Assembly: GCF_900111895.1 (NCBI RefSeq)
Contig: NZ_FOKB01000006.1
Coordinates: 299,513-363,512, forward strand
Length of the DNA stretch: 64,000 nt
Source: Pseudomonas simiae
GTDB taxonomy: Bacteria > Pseudomonadota > Gammaproteobacteria > Pseudomonadales > Pseudomonadaceae
Direction of reading: 5' to 3'
How positions within the stretch are numbered: the first letter of the stretch is position 1; every line of letters begins with the position of its first letter. This document shows positions 1-8,226 of the stretch, piece after piece. A program made the translations under genes and the position numbers. A model generated the notes under the pieces. The model saw only the letters and a program-made list of their open reading frames with translations. It ran no database searches and was not told the origin of the DNA.

Positions 1-117
1 GCAAAGCCTGCTACTGCGCCAACCGCTTCCACAGCCAACTCGGTGTCCGCGCCGACCCCTGCTGCTGTGACCCCGACTGCAACGCCGGCAACCCCGACGC
101 CATCCAGTCAGTCCTGA
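1..117 (+). CDS. phaF: PhaF C-terminal end (PHA granule-associated phasin), partial
   Basis: The first 38 codons in frame 1 read an Ala/Pro/Thr/Lys-rich tail ending in PSSQS and a TGA at 115-117. The 5' part lies outside the window. A low-complexity Ala/Pro/Lys tail is typical of PhaF, the histone-like phasin that coats polyhydroxyalkanoate granules and binds DNA. In Pseudomonas phaIF converges on phaC1ZC2D, which is the arrangement seen here against phaD. The assignment rests mainly on position and composition, because no folded domain is visible. Confidence 0.72.
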   Translation, partial: AKPATAPTASTANSVSAPTPAAVTPTATPATPTPSSQS

Positions 118-132
118 TTTTTCCCAGGACAC

Positions 133-169
133 AAAAAATGCCCGGCCTGCAAAGGTCGGGCATTTTTTT
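133..169. terminator. Bidirectional intrinsic terminator between phaF and phaD
   Basis: A-tract plus ATGCCCG pairs with CGGGCAT plus T-tract (arms about 133-144 and 157-168) around a short loop. The A run on one side and T run on the other make it work on both strands, as expected between convergent phaF (+) and phaD (-). Confidence 0.88.
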
Positions 170-195
170 AGGTGTGTGGGCTTGCTCCGACATGT

Positions 196-816
196 TTAGA
201 CGCTGTCATCCAGGTATTTCAGCGCGAACTTCTCGGTTGCCAGGCGTGCCGGCAGCAATAGATGCGGCGCTACCAGCATCATGACCTGGTACACCACCAC
301 CCGTACCTCACCTTCACGATCAATAATCCGCTGGTAATCCAACGAGAACAGCAAGGTCAACGTGATCTGCTCCACCAGTTGCCCCAGGGCCTGGGTGCTA
401 CTGACCAACTGACCTGCCGCCTTCAGTCGCGCCAGCAATGACGCCAGGGTCCGCTTGAGCGCAGTCAGCTGGTTGCGAATGCCTTTGGCCAGCTTCGGCA
501 AACGCCCCGCCAGGTTCGACAAGTCCTGGAACAAGAACCTGTAATGCGCCATGCGCTCGACAATCAGGTGCAGGAACAGCCAGTAATCCTCGGCCTCCAG
601 TTGTGCGTCCGCCGGTGGGTCCAGCAGGGGCGCCAGCTCATTCTGGAAGCGTTCGAACAACCCGAGTACCAGTGGCTCCTTGCCATGGAAGTGGTAGTAG
701 AGGTTGCCGGGGCTGATCCCCATTTCATTGGCCACCTCCATGGTCGACACGTTTGGCTCGCCCTTCTGGTTGAACAACTGCAGGGCACATTCAAGGATAC
801 GGTCGCGGGTCTTCAT
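196..816 (-). CDS. phaD: PhaD, TetR-family regulator of PHA metabolism
   Basis: 206-residue TetR-type regulator. Residues 1-50 form the helix-turn-helix domain (MKTRDRILECALQLF start, then ...SPGNLYYHFHGKEPL). The rest is an all-helical ligand-binding and dimer domain. In Pseudomonas PhaD activates phaC1 and phaI promoters, probably in response to a PHA-derived acyl-CoA. It is the last gene of the minus-strand phaC1-phaZ-phaC2-phaD operon, 27 bp after phaC2. Length and position match the family closely. Confidence 0.93.
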   Translation of the reverse strand: MKTRDRILECALQLFNQKGEPNVSTMEVANEMGISPGNLYYHFHGKEPLVLGLFERFQNELAPLLDPPADAQLEAEDYWLFLHLIVERMAHYRFLFQDLSNLAGRLPKLAKGIRNQLTALKRTLASLLARLKAAGQLVSSTQALGQLVEQITLTLLFSLDYQRIIDREGEVRVVVYQVMMLVAPHLLLPARLATEKFALKYLDDSV

Positions 817-843
817 CCAGTCTTCTTAATGTGATCGCTGAGC

Positions 844-2526
844 TCAGCGCACCCGCACATAGGTGCCGGGCGCTGCTTCCATCGGTGGGTAATTCTGGTT
901 GCCCAGGGCGGTAAGGGTTTCCCGTTGCACGCCGGAGCGCTGCTGGATCCACTCCAGCCATTGCGGCCACCAACTGCCTTCGACGTGGTTGGCGTCGTAG
1001 TACCAGGCGCGCGGGTCGCTGCTCAGCTTGGGGTTCTCGACGTAATTGGCCTTGGGATTGCCCGGCGGGTTGAGAATGCTCTGGATATGCCCGCTGTTGG
1101 ACAGCACGAAGCGCCGCTCGCCGCCCAGCAATTGGGTCGAGCGATACACCGCGTCCCATGGCGTGATGTGGTCGTTGATGCCTGCCACGCTGAAGCTGTC
1201 CACCGTGACCTTCTGCAAATCGATCGGTGTACCGCACACCTCCAGGCCACCGGGATGACTCAGCGGGTTGTGCTTGAAGAAGTCCAGCAGGTCGCCGTGC
1301 AGCGCGGCGGGCAGGCGCGTGTTGTCGTTGTTCCAATACAGGATGTCGAAGGCCGGCGGTTCCTTGCCCAGCAAGTAGTTGTTGATCCAGTAGTTCCAGA
1401 TCAGGTCATTCGGACGCATCCAGGCGAACACCTTGGCCATGTCGCGGCCGTCCAGCACGCCTTGTTGATAAGACCGACGCTTGGCGGCTTCCAGGGTCTG
1501 CTCGTCGGCGAACAGCGTGGCGGGGCTGTCGATCTGGCTGTCCAGCAGGCTCACCAGGTAGCTGGCGCTTGAGATGCGGCGCAGCTGGCGTTTGGCTTGC
1601 AAGTGGCCTTGCAGCGCGGCGATGGTCAGCCCGCCGGCGCAGGCGCCCATCAGGTTGACCTCGCGGGCGCCAGTGATCGCGCGGCACACGTTGAGCGCTT
1701 CCTCCAGCGCCGCAACGTAGGTGGACAGGCCCCATTCGCGATGCCGTACATCCGGGTTGCGCCAGCTGACCATGAAGGTCTGCAAGCCGTTTTTCAGGGC
1801 GTACTGCACAAAGCTGTTGGCCGGGCTTAGGTCGAAAATGTAGTACTTGTTGATTTGCGGCGGCACGATCAGCAGTGGCTTGGCGTACTGCTTTTCGCTC
1901 ATCGGCTTGTACTGGATCAGTTCCAGCAGTTCATTGCGAAATACCACCGAGCCGGGCGTGGTGGCGACCGTCTTGCCCACTTCGAAGGCGTGCTTGCTCA
2001 CCTGGCGCGGCAGGCCGTTGTTGTGCAGCATGTCTTCGAACAGATGGGTCACTCCGCGCACCACGCTGTTGCCGCCGGAGTTGAGCAGCTCCTTGATCGC
2101 CAGCGGGTTGAGCAGGGTGTTGGAAGGGGAGACCGCATCGTTGATCAGCGAGAAGGCGAAGTGTGCGCGAGTGCGGTCATCGGCGCTCAGAGTGCTGTCA
2201 TCGATCCAGTGCCGGGTCTGCTTCTGCCAGCTCAGATAAGCTTGCAGGCTACGCCGGTACAGTGGGTTGAGTGTCCAGGTGGGGTCGGTGAAGCGGCCGT
2301 CGTTGGGGTTGGGTTCGTGCACGGTTTCACCGAGCAATACGCGCCCCAGTTGTCCGCTCAACGCCCAGGCATGGCGAACGGTATGCACCGGGTTGCGCAA
2401 GCCGTGGGCGGCCACGCTGCGCAGGGTCGACAGCAGGTCCCGACCCCGCAGGCCGGTGATCGCATTTTGCGCATTGATGAACGCCGCCGGGGTGGGCGCC
2501 GGGTTCGTCACGGGTCTTTCTCGCAT
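844..2526 (-). CDS. phaC2: PhaC2, class II poly(3-hydroxyalkanoate) synthase
   Basis: 560-residue class II PHA synthase that polymerises medium-chain (R)-3-hydroxyacyl-CoA on the granule surface. The lipase-like box GACAG carries the nucleophile Cys296; the catalytic Asp is in GINDHITPWD and the His in SNSGHIQSILNPPG. The start at 2526 (MRERPVTNPAP) has an AAGGAGTG ribosome binding site 9 bases upstream; the frame stays open upstream but without such a site. It is paralogous to phaC1 at 3610-5289 with the same catalytic spacing. Second synthase of the operon, downstream of the depolymerase. Confidence 0.97.
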   Translation of the reverse strand: MRERPVTNPAPTPAAFINAQNAITGLRGRDLLSTLRSVAAHGLRNPVHTVRHAWALSGQLGRVLLGETVHEPNPNDGRFTDPTWTLNPLYRRSLQAYLSWQKQTRHWIDDSTLSADDRTRAHFAFSLINDAVSPSNTLLNPLAIKELLNSGGNSVVRGVTHLFEDMLHNNGLPRQVSKHAFEVGKTVATTPGSVVFRNELLELIQYKPMSEKQYAKPLLIVPPQINKYYIFDLSPANSFVQYALKNGLQTFMVSWRNPDVRHREWGLSTYVAALEEALNVCRAITGAREVNLMGACAGGLTIAALQGHLQAKRQLRRISSASYLVSLLDSQIDSPATLFADEQTLEAAKRRSYQQGVLDGRDMAKVFAWMRPNDLIWNYWINNYLLGKEPPAFDILYWNNDNTRLPAALHGDLLDFFKHNPLSHPGGLEVCGTPIDLQKVTVDSFSVAGINDHITPWDAVYRSTQLLGGERRFVLSNSGHIQSILNPPGNPKANYVENPKLSSDPRAWYYDANHVEGSWWPQWLEWIQQRSGVQRETLTALGNQNYPPMEAAPGTYVRVR

Positions 2527-2614
2527 GAGCCAACACTCCTTCGTCAAGCCATCAAACAGGCACGCCAATTCAGAACCATAGTCGGTTCCTGGCAAGTTGC
2601 GCGGCGGTGTGTCC

Positions 2615-3460
2615 TTACACGGCCGGTCGCGGATGAATCACCGCACGCATACGCTCCTCTTCAAGAAATTTCATGATGATCGGCGCCACGGCTTCCGCTC
2701 GGGTGATCAGGAACAGGTGGCCGTCATCGATGATGTGCAGCTGTGCATTGGGAATGCGCCAGGCCAGCATGCGCATGTTGATCAGCGGGATCAGCGGGTC
2801 GTCGTCCCCCGCCAGCACCAGGGTGGGTTGGCGGATCTTGTGCAGCCAGTGGATGCTGGTCCAGCCCAGTCCGGCGAACAGCTGCCAGTAGTAACCGAGC
2901 TTGCCGGCCGAGCGCACTTTGCTCGCATGCTCGGCGGCCAGGTTCGAATCGCGGCGGAACGAGCCGCCATAAATCATCGGTGCGATGCGCACCACGTGGG
3001 ACGGTTGGATGTAGCGCCGGGGACTGGCCATCAGCCACAGCACCTTGGGCTTGCCGGGCACCATAAAGGCCCCGGCAGCGGTGGCGGCGAGAATCAGTTT
3101 TTTGCAGCGTTCCGGATAGTCATAGGCGAACTGTTGCGCCAGCGCACCGCCCCAGGACACACCCACGGCGTTCACTTGGCCATAGTCCAGGTAATCGAGC
3201 ATGCGCGCGGTGAGTTTGGCCAGGCCGGGAAAGCGGTAGGGTCGTTTGGGCGTCGAGGAGCCGCCCACGCCAGGCACATCGAAGGCGATCACTTCCAGGT
3301 CCGGGTCCAGCGCCTGGACGAATGGAAACACCAACTCAAGGTTGGCGCCGATGCCATTGAAGATCAGCAACGGCGTCAAGTGAGGCTTGCCCGGGCGCAC
3401 CGCCGTGCGGAGGGCCTGGCCATCCAGGTCGATGGTACGAAAGATGAACGGTTGCGGCAT
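2615..3460 (-). CDS. phaZ: PhaZ, intracellular mcl-PHA depolymerase
   Basis: 281-residue alpha/beta hydrolase that degrades stored PHA inside the cell. The catalytic triad is visible as Ser102 in GVSWGG, Asp221 in AGDDDP and His248 in DDGHLF, at the same numbers as in P. putida PhaZ. The start MPQPFIFRTIDLDG at 3460 matches the family; upstream in-frame codons run into a REP palindrome and are not part of the protein. It sits between the two synthase genes, as in all class II pha operons. Confidence 0.96.
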   Translation of the reverse strand: MPQPFIFRTIDLDGQALRTAVRPGKPHLTPLLIFNGIGANLELVFPFVQALDPDLEVIAFDVPGVGGSSTPKRPYRFPGLAKLTARMLDYLDYGQVNAVGVSWGGALAQQFAYDYPERCKKLILAATAAGAFMVPGKPKVLWLMASPRRYIQPSHVVRIAPMIYGGSFRRDSNLAAEHASKVRSAGKLGYYWQLFAGLGWTSIHWLHKIRQPTLVLAGDDDPLIPLINMRMLAWRIPNAQLHIIDDGHLFLITRAEAVAPIIMKFLEEERMRAVIHPRPAV

Positions 3461-3510
3461 GCTCAAGCCCTGTGAGGTGGTGCATAGGTCTAATGGGCGG
3501 TGCGGACCTT

Positions 3511-3580
3511 GTGGCAGCTGGCTTGCCTGCGATGCCGGCGGTGAATGCAACACCGCTTCCGCAGGCAAGCCAGCTCCCAC
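3511..3580. repeat. REP palindrome, GGCTTGCCTGCGAT type
   Basis: Inverted copies of the Pseudomonas REP core face each other (left arm GTGGCAGCTGGCTTGC with one mismatch to GTGGGAGC; right arm GCAAGCCAGCTCCCAC). The short loop carries a second small inverted repeat. It lies between phaC1 and phaZ. Confidence 0.88.
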
Positions 3581-3609
3581 ATCGGTCTCATTTCAACCAC
3601 AAGGTCGGG

Positions 3610-5289
3610 TTAGCGTTCATGCACATATGTTCCCGGCGCAGCTTCGGCTGCGGCGTACGTTTTATTACCTAATACCGTCGGTGCTTTCTTTAATTTGCCC
3701 GCCCGTTCCGCCTGCCAGGCCTGCCAATGCAGCCACCAGGAATCCGTATGCTTGGTCGCGTTTTCCTGCCACTCCAGCGGCTTGCCGGCCAGGCTGTCGT
3801 TGGTCTGGTAACGCGCCTTGGGGTTGCCTGGCGGGTTGAGGATGCTCTGGATATGCCCGCTGCTGGACAGTACAAACTCCACCTTGCCACCGAACAACTG
3901 TGCTGATTTGTAGCAGGATTGCCACGGCGTGATGTGGTCATTGGTGCCGGCCAGTGAATAAATATCGGCAGTGACTTGCTTGAGGTCGATGGGCGTGCCG
4001 CACACTTCCAGGGCATTCGCCCGCACCAAAGGGTTGTTCTTGAACAGCTCGATCAGGTCGCCGTGGAATGCCGCCGGCAAACGCGTGGTGTCGTTGTTCC
4101 AGAACAGGATGTCGAACACCGGCGGCTCGTTGCCCAGCAGGTAGTTGTTGACCCAGTAGTTCCAGATCAGGTCGTTGGGGCGCATCCACGCAAACACCTT
4201 GGCCATGTCGCGGCCTTCCAGCACACCGGCCTGGTAGGAGTGGCGCTTGGCCGCCTCCAGGGTCTGCTCGTCGACGAACAGTGCCACCTGGGTGTCCAGC
4301 GTGGTGTCCAGCACGCTCACCAGCAGTGTCAGGGCATTGACCTTTTTCTCCCCCAGCGCCGCATAGTGGCCGAGCAACGCGGTGCAGGTGATACCGCCGG
4401 AACAGGCGCCGAGCATGTTGATGTCCTTGCTGCCGGTAATCGCGGTGACCACATCCACGGCTTCCTTGAGCGCATCGATATAGGTCGACAGCCCCCACTC
4501 GCGCTGGGCCTTGGTGGGGTTGCGCCAGCTGACAATGAAGGTTTGCTGGTTATTGCGCAGGCAGAAACGCGCCAGGCTCTTTTCCGGGCTCAGGTCGAAT
4601 ACATAGAATTTGTTGATCTGCGGCGGCACCACCAGCAGCGGGCGTTCGTGCACCTGTTCGGTGATCGGCTTGTACTGGATCAGCTCCAACACGTCGTTGC
4701 GAAACACCACCGAGCCTTCGGTCGTGCCCAGGGTCTTGCCCACTTCAAAGGCGCCCATGTTCACCTGGCTCGGCATGCCGCCGTTGTGCACCATGTCCTT
4801 GGCCAGGTGGGACAAGCCATCGAGCAGGCTCTTGCCGCCGGTTTCAAAGAAGCGTTTGACCGCTGCCGGATTGGCCGCGCTGTTGGTGGGGGCCATGGCT
4901 TCGGTCATCAGGTTGATCACGAAGTGGCCGCGGCTGATGTCCTGTTCCGACAGGTTACTGTCGCCGATCCAGTCGTGCAGTTCCTTGCGCCACGCCAGGT
5001 AGGTTTGCAGATAGCGTTTGTACAGCGGGTTCTGGCTCCAGGCCGGGTCCTGGAAGCGACGGTCGTCGTTCTCGGGCACCAACGCGGACTTGCCGAACAT
5101 CACGTTCTTCAACTCAACGCCAAAATGTGCGACGTGCTTGACGCTGTGCAACGGTTGTTTGATGGCTTGGGTCAGCACCATCTTCGCTGATGCGAGTAAA
5201 TCCTTTTTACGTAACGCGATGATCGGATTGAGCCCCAGGGTGTTTTCCGAGGCCTGGCGTTTCAAGTCATCGTTGTTCTTGTTACTCAT
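3610..5289 (-). CDS. phaC1: PhaC1, class II poly(3-hydroxyalkanoate) synthase
   Basis: 559-residue class II PHA synthase and first gene of the pha operon. Nucleophile Cys296 lies in GACSGG; Asp is in GTNDHITPWQ and His in SSSGHIQSILNPPG. It carries the usual N-terminal region before the alpha/beta hydrolase core. The start MSNKNNDDLKRQ at 5289 matches the family. It polymerises 3-hydroxyacyl-CoA supplied by beta-oxidation or PhaG. The upstream 249 bp holds inverted repeats that may bind PhaD. Confidence 0.97.
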   Translation of the reverse strand: MSNKNNDDLKRQASENTLGLNPIIALRKKDLLASAKMVLTQAIKQPLHSVKHVAHFGVELKNVMFGKSALVPENDDRRFQDPAWSQNPLYKRYLQTYLAWRKELHDWIGDSNLSEQDISRGHFVINLMTEAMAPTNSAANPAAVKRFFETGGKSLLDGLSHLAKDMVHNGGMPSQVNMGAFEVGKTLGTTEGSVVFRNDVLELIQYKPITEQVHERPLLVVPPQINKFYVFDLSPEKSLARFCLRNNQQTFIVSWRNPTKAQREWGLSTYIDALKEAVDVVTAITGSKDINMLGACSGGITCTALLGHYAALGEKKVNALTLLVSVLDTTLDTQVALFVDEQTLEAAKRHSYQAGVLEGRDMAKVFAWMRPNDLIWNYWVNNYLLGNEPPVFDILFWNNDTTRLPAAFHGDLIELFKNNPLVRANALEVCGTPIDLKQVTADIYSLAGTNDHITPWQSCYKSAQLFGGKVEFVLSSSGHIQSILNPPGNPKARYQTNDSLAGKPLEWQENATKHTDSWWLHWQAWQAERAGKLKKAPTVLGNKTYAAAEAAPGTYVHER

Positions 5290-5410
5290 CTACGACGCTC
5301 CATTGTCCGAAAGACGAGTACCGGGGACCGCTGCGCACCCAGTTTCGATACACAACACAAGCCTGGTACTGCGACTCGGGTGACCGTTGATACCGCATCG
5401 TCAAATGCAG

Positions 5411-5475
5411 GGAACTTGCCAGTTCCATTGGTTACCCGAGTTTAATTTTTTTCGCAAGCGGACCAATCGTTGGTC
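5411..5475 (-). promoter_or_regulatory. Candidate phaC1 promoter/operator region with two inverted repeats
   Basis: Two perfect inverted repeats lie 120-190 bp upstream of phaC1: GGAACT-TGCC-AGTTCC at 5411-5426 and GACCAA-TCG-TTGGTC at 5461-5475. The second overlaps a weak -35-like TTGGTC on the minus strand, followed after 16 bp by TAAACT as a possible -10. A TetR-type dimer such as PhaD would be expected to bind a repeat of this kind. Promoter and regulator assignment is inference; the repeats are seen directly. Confidence 0.4.
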
Positions 5476-5538
5476 ACGCGACAGGGCATTCAAGCAGATG
5501 AAATTAGAAAATGCCCTCTAAAGAGCAAGACCCCTGGG

Positions 5539-5916
5539 CTAGAGCATCAGCCGCACGACCGACTGATCCGGATCGCGGGTTTTGCCGGCTGCTTTGAGTT
5601 CGGCGAGGTAATCAGCCCACAGCGCGTCCTGACGCACGGCCAGTTGGTAGAGGTAGTCCCAGGTGAACAGTCCGCTGTCATGGCCGTCGTCGAAGGTCAA
5701 TTTCAGTGCGTACTGACCGGCCGGTTCGACCTTGGTCAACCGGACGTTGAGCTTGCCGAATTGCAGGATGGGTTTGCCGTGACCCTGGACCTCGGCGGAA
5801 GGCGAGTGGGTGCGCAGCAGTTCGGCAGGGAGTTGGTACACCTCGTCGGGCCCGTAGGTAAGGCCGAGGGTGTTGGAGGTTTTGTGCAGGTTTACAGCTG
5901 TAGGAAATTTGGACAT
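5539..5916 (-). CDS. DUF971 / gamma-butyrobetaine hydroxylase-like N-terminal domain protein
   Basis: 125-residue protein made of a single DUF971 (GBBH-like N-terminal) domain, with the conserved core ...GLTYGPDEVYQLPAE... and ...LKLTFDDGHDSGLFTWDYL... The domain is found at the N-terminus of some 2-oxoglutarate oxygenases but occurs alone here, so no hydroxylase activity is implied. In Pseudomonas it sits between phaC1 and hslU, as here. Its role is unknown to me; a role in iron or iron-sulphur handling is only a guess from related proteins. Confidence 0.85.
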   Translation of the reverse strand: MSKFPTAVNLHKTSNTLGLTYGPDEVYQLPAELLRTHSPSAEVQGHGKPILQFGKLNVRLTKVEPAGQYALKLTFDDGHDSGLFTWDYLYQLAVRQDALWADYLAELKAAGKTRDPDQSVVRLML

Positions 5917-5949
5917 TGGAGATGATCCTGAAGGAACCGGCTCGAAAAT

Positions 5950-6036
5950 GTGGGAGCGGGCTTGCTCGCGAATGGGCAGTGTCAGTCAGTACAGGTGTGA
6001 CTGATACACCGCATTCGCGAGCAAGCCCGCTCCCAC
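5950..6036. repeat. REP doublet, GTGGGAGCGGGCTTGC type
   Basis: Two REP cores ending in GCTCGCGAA face each other and flank an inner imperfect palindrome (GTCAGTCA.../...TGACTGATAC). It lies in the gap between hslU and the DUF971 gene. Confidence 0.93.
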
Positions 6037-6064
6037 CTTAAAGCAAAGCGGCTCTGCGTGAGGC

Positions 6065-7402
6065 TTACAGGATATAACGAGACAGATCTTCGTTCTGCGC
6101 CAATTCGCCCAAGTGGCTGTTGACGTACTCAGCATCAATCTTGATTACTTCGCCATTCTGCGCACCGGCCAGGTCGCCGGCGCTGAAGGATACTTCCTCC
6201 AACAAGCGCTCCAGCAGCGTGTGCAAACGACGGGCACCGATGTTCTCGGTCTTCTCGTTGACCTGCCAGGCAATCTCCGCCAGGCGCTTGATACCGTCCG
6301 CCTGGAACTCGATACCCAAGCCTTCGGTTTTCAGCAGCTCACGGTATTGCTCGGTGAGCGACGCGTGCGGCTCACTGAGGATGCGCTCAAAGTCGCCAGG
6401 GGTCAGCGCCTTGAGCTCCACGCGGATCGGCAGGCGGCCTTGCAGCTCCGGCACCAGGTCGCTTGGCTTGCTCAGGTGGAATGCACCGGAGGCGATAAAC
6501 AGGATGTGGTCGGTCTTGACCATGCCCAGCTTAGTGTTCACGGTGCAGCCTTCGATCAGCGGCAGCAGGTCGCGCTGTACGCCTTCACGGGACACATCCA
6601 CGCCGCCGGAGTTGCCGCGCTTGGCCACCTTGTCGATCTCGTCGATAAACACGATGCCGTGCTGCTCGACCGCTTCCAGGGCCTTGGCCTTGAGTTCTTC
6701 CTCATTGACCAGGCGCCCGGCTTCTTCGTCACGCACCAGTTTCAGGGCTTCCTTCACCTTGAGCTTGCGGCTTTTCTTCTTGCCCTTGCCCATGTTGGCG
6801 AACAGGTTCTGCAACTGGCTGGTCATTTCTTCCATGCCAGGCGGGGCGGAGATGTCGACGCCGGAGACTTCGGCGACTTCGATCTCGATTTCCTTGTCGT
6901 CCAGCTGGCCTTCACGCAGTCGCTTGCGGAACAGCTGGCGGGTGTTGGAGTCCGAGGCCGGCGCGGCGTCCTCGTTGAAACCCATGCGTGCCGGTGGCAG
7001 CAGGGCGTCGAGGATGCGTTCTTCGGCGGCGTCTTCGGCGCGGTGGCTGACCTTGGTCATTTCCTGTTCGCGCAGCAGCTTCAGGGCGGCGTCGGCCAGG
7101 TCACGGATGATCGACTCGACGTCGCGGCCCACGTAGCCCACTTCGGTGAACTTGGTGGCTTCGACCTTGATGAACGGCGCGTTGGCCAACTTGGCCAGGC
7201 GACGGGCGATTTCGGTTTTACCGACGCCGGTAGGACCGATCATCAGGATGTTCTTTGGCGTTACTTCAACGCGCAGTTCTTCGGGCAGTTGCATCCGGCG
7301 CCAGCGGTTACGCAGCGCGATGGCAACGGCGCGCTTGGCATCGTCCTGGCCGATGATATGGCGGTTGAGTTCATGGACGATTTCGCGGGGAGTCATGGAC
7401 AT
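6065..7402 (-). CDS. hslU: HslU, ATPase subunit of the HslUV protease
   Basis: 445-residue AAA+ unfoldase that feeds substrates to HslV. Walker A GPTGVGKT is at residues 56-63, Walker B is in IVFIDEIDK, and arginine-finger/sensor segments are in ELQGRLPIRVEL and NIGARRLHTLLE. The C-terminal LSRYIL tail is the part that docks into HslV. The start MSMTPREIVHEL (7402) matches the family length; a TTG six codons upstream is possible but unneeded. Second gene of hslVU, 36 bp after hslV. Confidence 0.98.
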   Translation of the reverse strand: MSMTPREIVHELNRHIIGQDDAKRAVAIALRNRWRRMQLPEELRVEVTPKNILMIGPTGVGKTEIARRLAKLANAPFIKVEATKFTEVGYVGRDVESIIRDLADAALKLLREQEMTKVSHRAEDAAEERILDALLPPARMGFNEDAAPASDSNTRQLFRKRLREGQLDDKEIEIEVAEVSGVDISAPPGMEEMTSQLQNLFANMGKGKKKSRKLKVKEALKLVRDEEAGRLVNEEELKAKALEAVEQHGIVFIDEIDKVAKRGNSGGVDVSREGVQRDLLPLIEGCTVNTKLGMVKTDHILFIASGAFHLSKPSDLVPELQGRLPIRVELKALTPGDFERILSEPHASLTEQYRELLKTEGLGIEFQADGIKRLAEIAWQVNEKTENIGARRLHTLLERLLEEVSFSAGDLAGAQNGEVIKIDAEYVNSHLGELAQNEDLSRYIL

Positions 7403-7438
7403 AGTGTTTGGCGGCCTCAAGCGGAATAAGCCTACGGC

Positions 7439-7969
7439 TTACTCGGCGAGGTCCTGCTCCTCAATGGTCTGGTTGTGGTTGGTGAACACGCAGATATCGC
7501 CGGCAATGCCCAGGGCTGTCTCGACGATTTCGCGAGCCGACAGGTCGGTCTTCTTCAGCAGTGCGCTGGCTGCCGCCTGGGCGTAGCCACCGCCGGAACC
7601 CATGGCGATCAAGCCATGTTCAGGCTCAACCACATCGCCGTTGCCGGTGATGATCAGAGAAGCGTCTTTGTTGGCGACGGCCAGCATGGCTTCCAGACGG
7701 CTGAGGGAGCGGTCGGTACGCCATTCTTTGGCGAGTTCGACGGCTGCGCGCACGAGATGGCCCTGGTGTTTTTCCAGCTGGCCTTCGAAACGTTCGAAGA
7801 GGGTGAAGGCGTCGGCGGTAGCGCCGGCAAAGCCTGCGAGAACCTGGCCGTGGTACAGGCGACGCACTTTCTTGGCGTTGCCTTTCATTACGGTATTACC
7901 CAGGGAAACCTGGCCGTCGCCGCCCATGACGACTTTGCCGTGGCGACGTACTGAAACGATGGTGGTCAA
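7439..7969 (-). CDS. hslV: HslV, threonine peptidase subunit of HslUV
   Basis: 176-residue proteasome-beta-like peptidase. The mature enzyme must start with the catalytic Thr of TTIVSVRRHGKVVMGGDGQ, so translation must begin at the codon just before it. That codon is a TTG at 7967-7969, with GTGGAG 9 bases upstream; an ATG five codons earlier would leave a leader that blocks the N-terminal Thr. First gene of the hslVU heat-shock operon, behind a sigma-32-like promoter at 8017-8044. Confidence 0.96.
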   Translation of the reverse strand: MTTIVSVRRHGKVVMGGDGQVSLGNTVMKGNAKKVRRLYHGQVLAGFAGATADAFTLFERFEGQLEKHQGHLVRAAVELAKEWRTDRSLSRLEAMLAVANKDASLIITGNGDVVEPEHGLIAMGSGGGYAQAAASALLKKTDLSAREIVETALGIAGDICVFTNHNQTIEEQDLAE

Positions 7970-8016
7970 GGGGAGAGTCTCCACGCAGCGGGGCGAAAAT
8001 GCCCTGATGGAAACTG

Positions 8017-8044
8017 ATATGGGGGTGGTGAGGGGGATTTCAAC
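8017..8044 (-). promoter_or_regulatory. Sigma-32 type heat-shock promoter of hslVU
   Basis: Read on the minus strand: GTTGAAA (8038-8044), a 13-base spacer, then CCCCATAT (8017-8024). This closely fits the RpoH consensus CTTGAAA-N(12-14)-CCCCATNT. It lies about 50 bp upstream of the hslV start, as expected for a heat-shock protease operon. Confidence 0.78.
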
Positions 8045-8114
8045 TGTAGGACGGGAGGGCGGACGAGTGGTGTTTATGTGCCGGACTCGGTCCTGAGGCC
8101 GCTTTAAATCAACT

Positions 8115-8200
8115 GTGGGAGCGGGCTTGCTCGCGAATGCGCTAGATCAGTCGATACATCGGGTGACTGATACACCTTATTCGCGAGCAAGCCCGCTCCC
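8115..8200. repeat. REP doublet, GTGGGAGCGGGCTTGC type
   Basis: Facing REP cores with GCTCGCGAA inner ends; the right arm ends in CTCCCTC rather than CTCCCAC. It lies between hslV and the SPOR-domain gene. Confidence 0.9.
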
Positions 8201-8226
8201 TCATTTTGATTAGCGTTGACTGTGAA

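Noticed and set aside
11..193. 60-codon minus-strand frame at the window start
   Set aside because: It lies across the phaF end and the terminator, with no start signal or domain.
6113..7429. 438-codon plus-strand frame opposite hslU
   Set aside because: Shadow of the highly conserved hslU.
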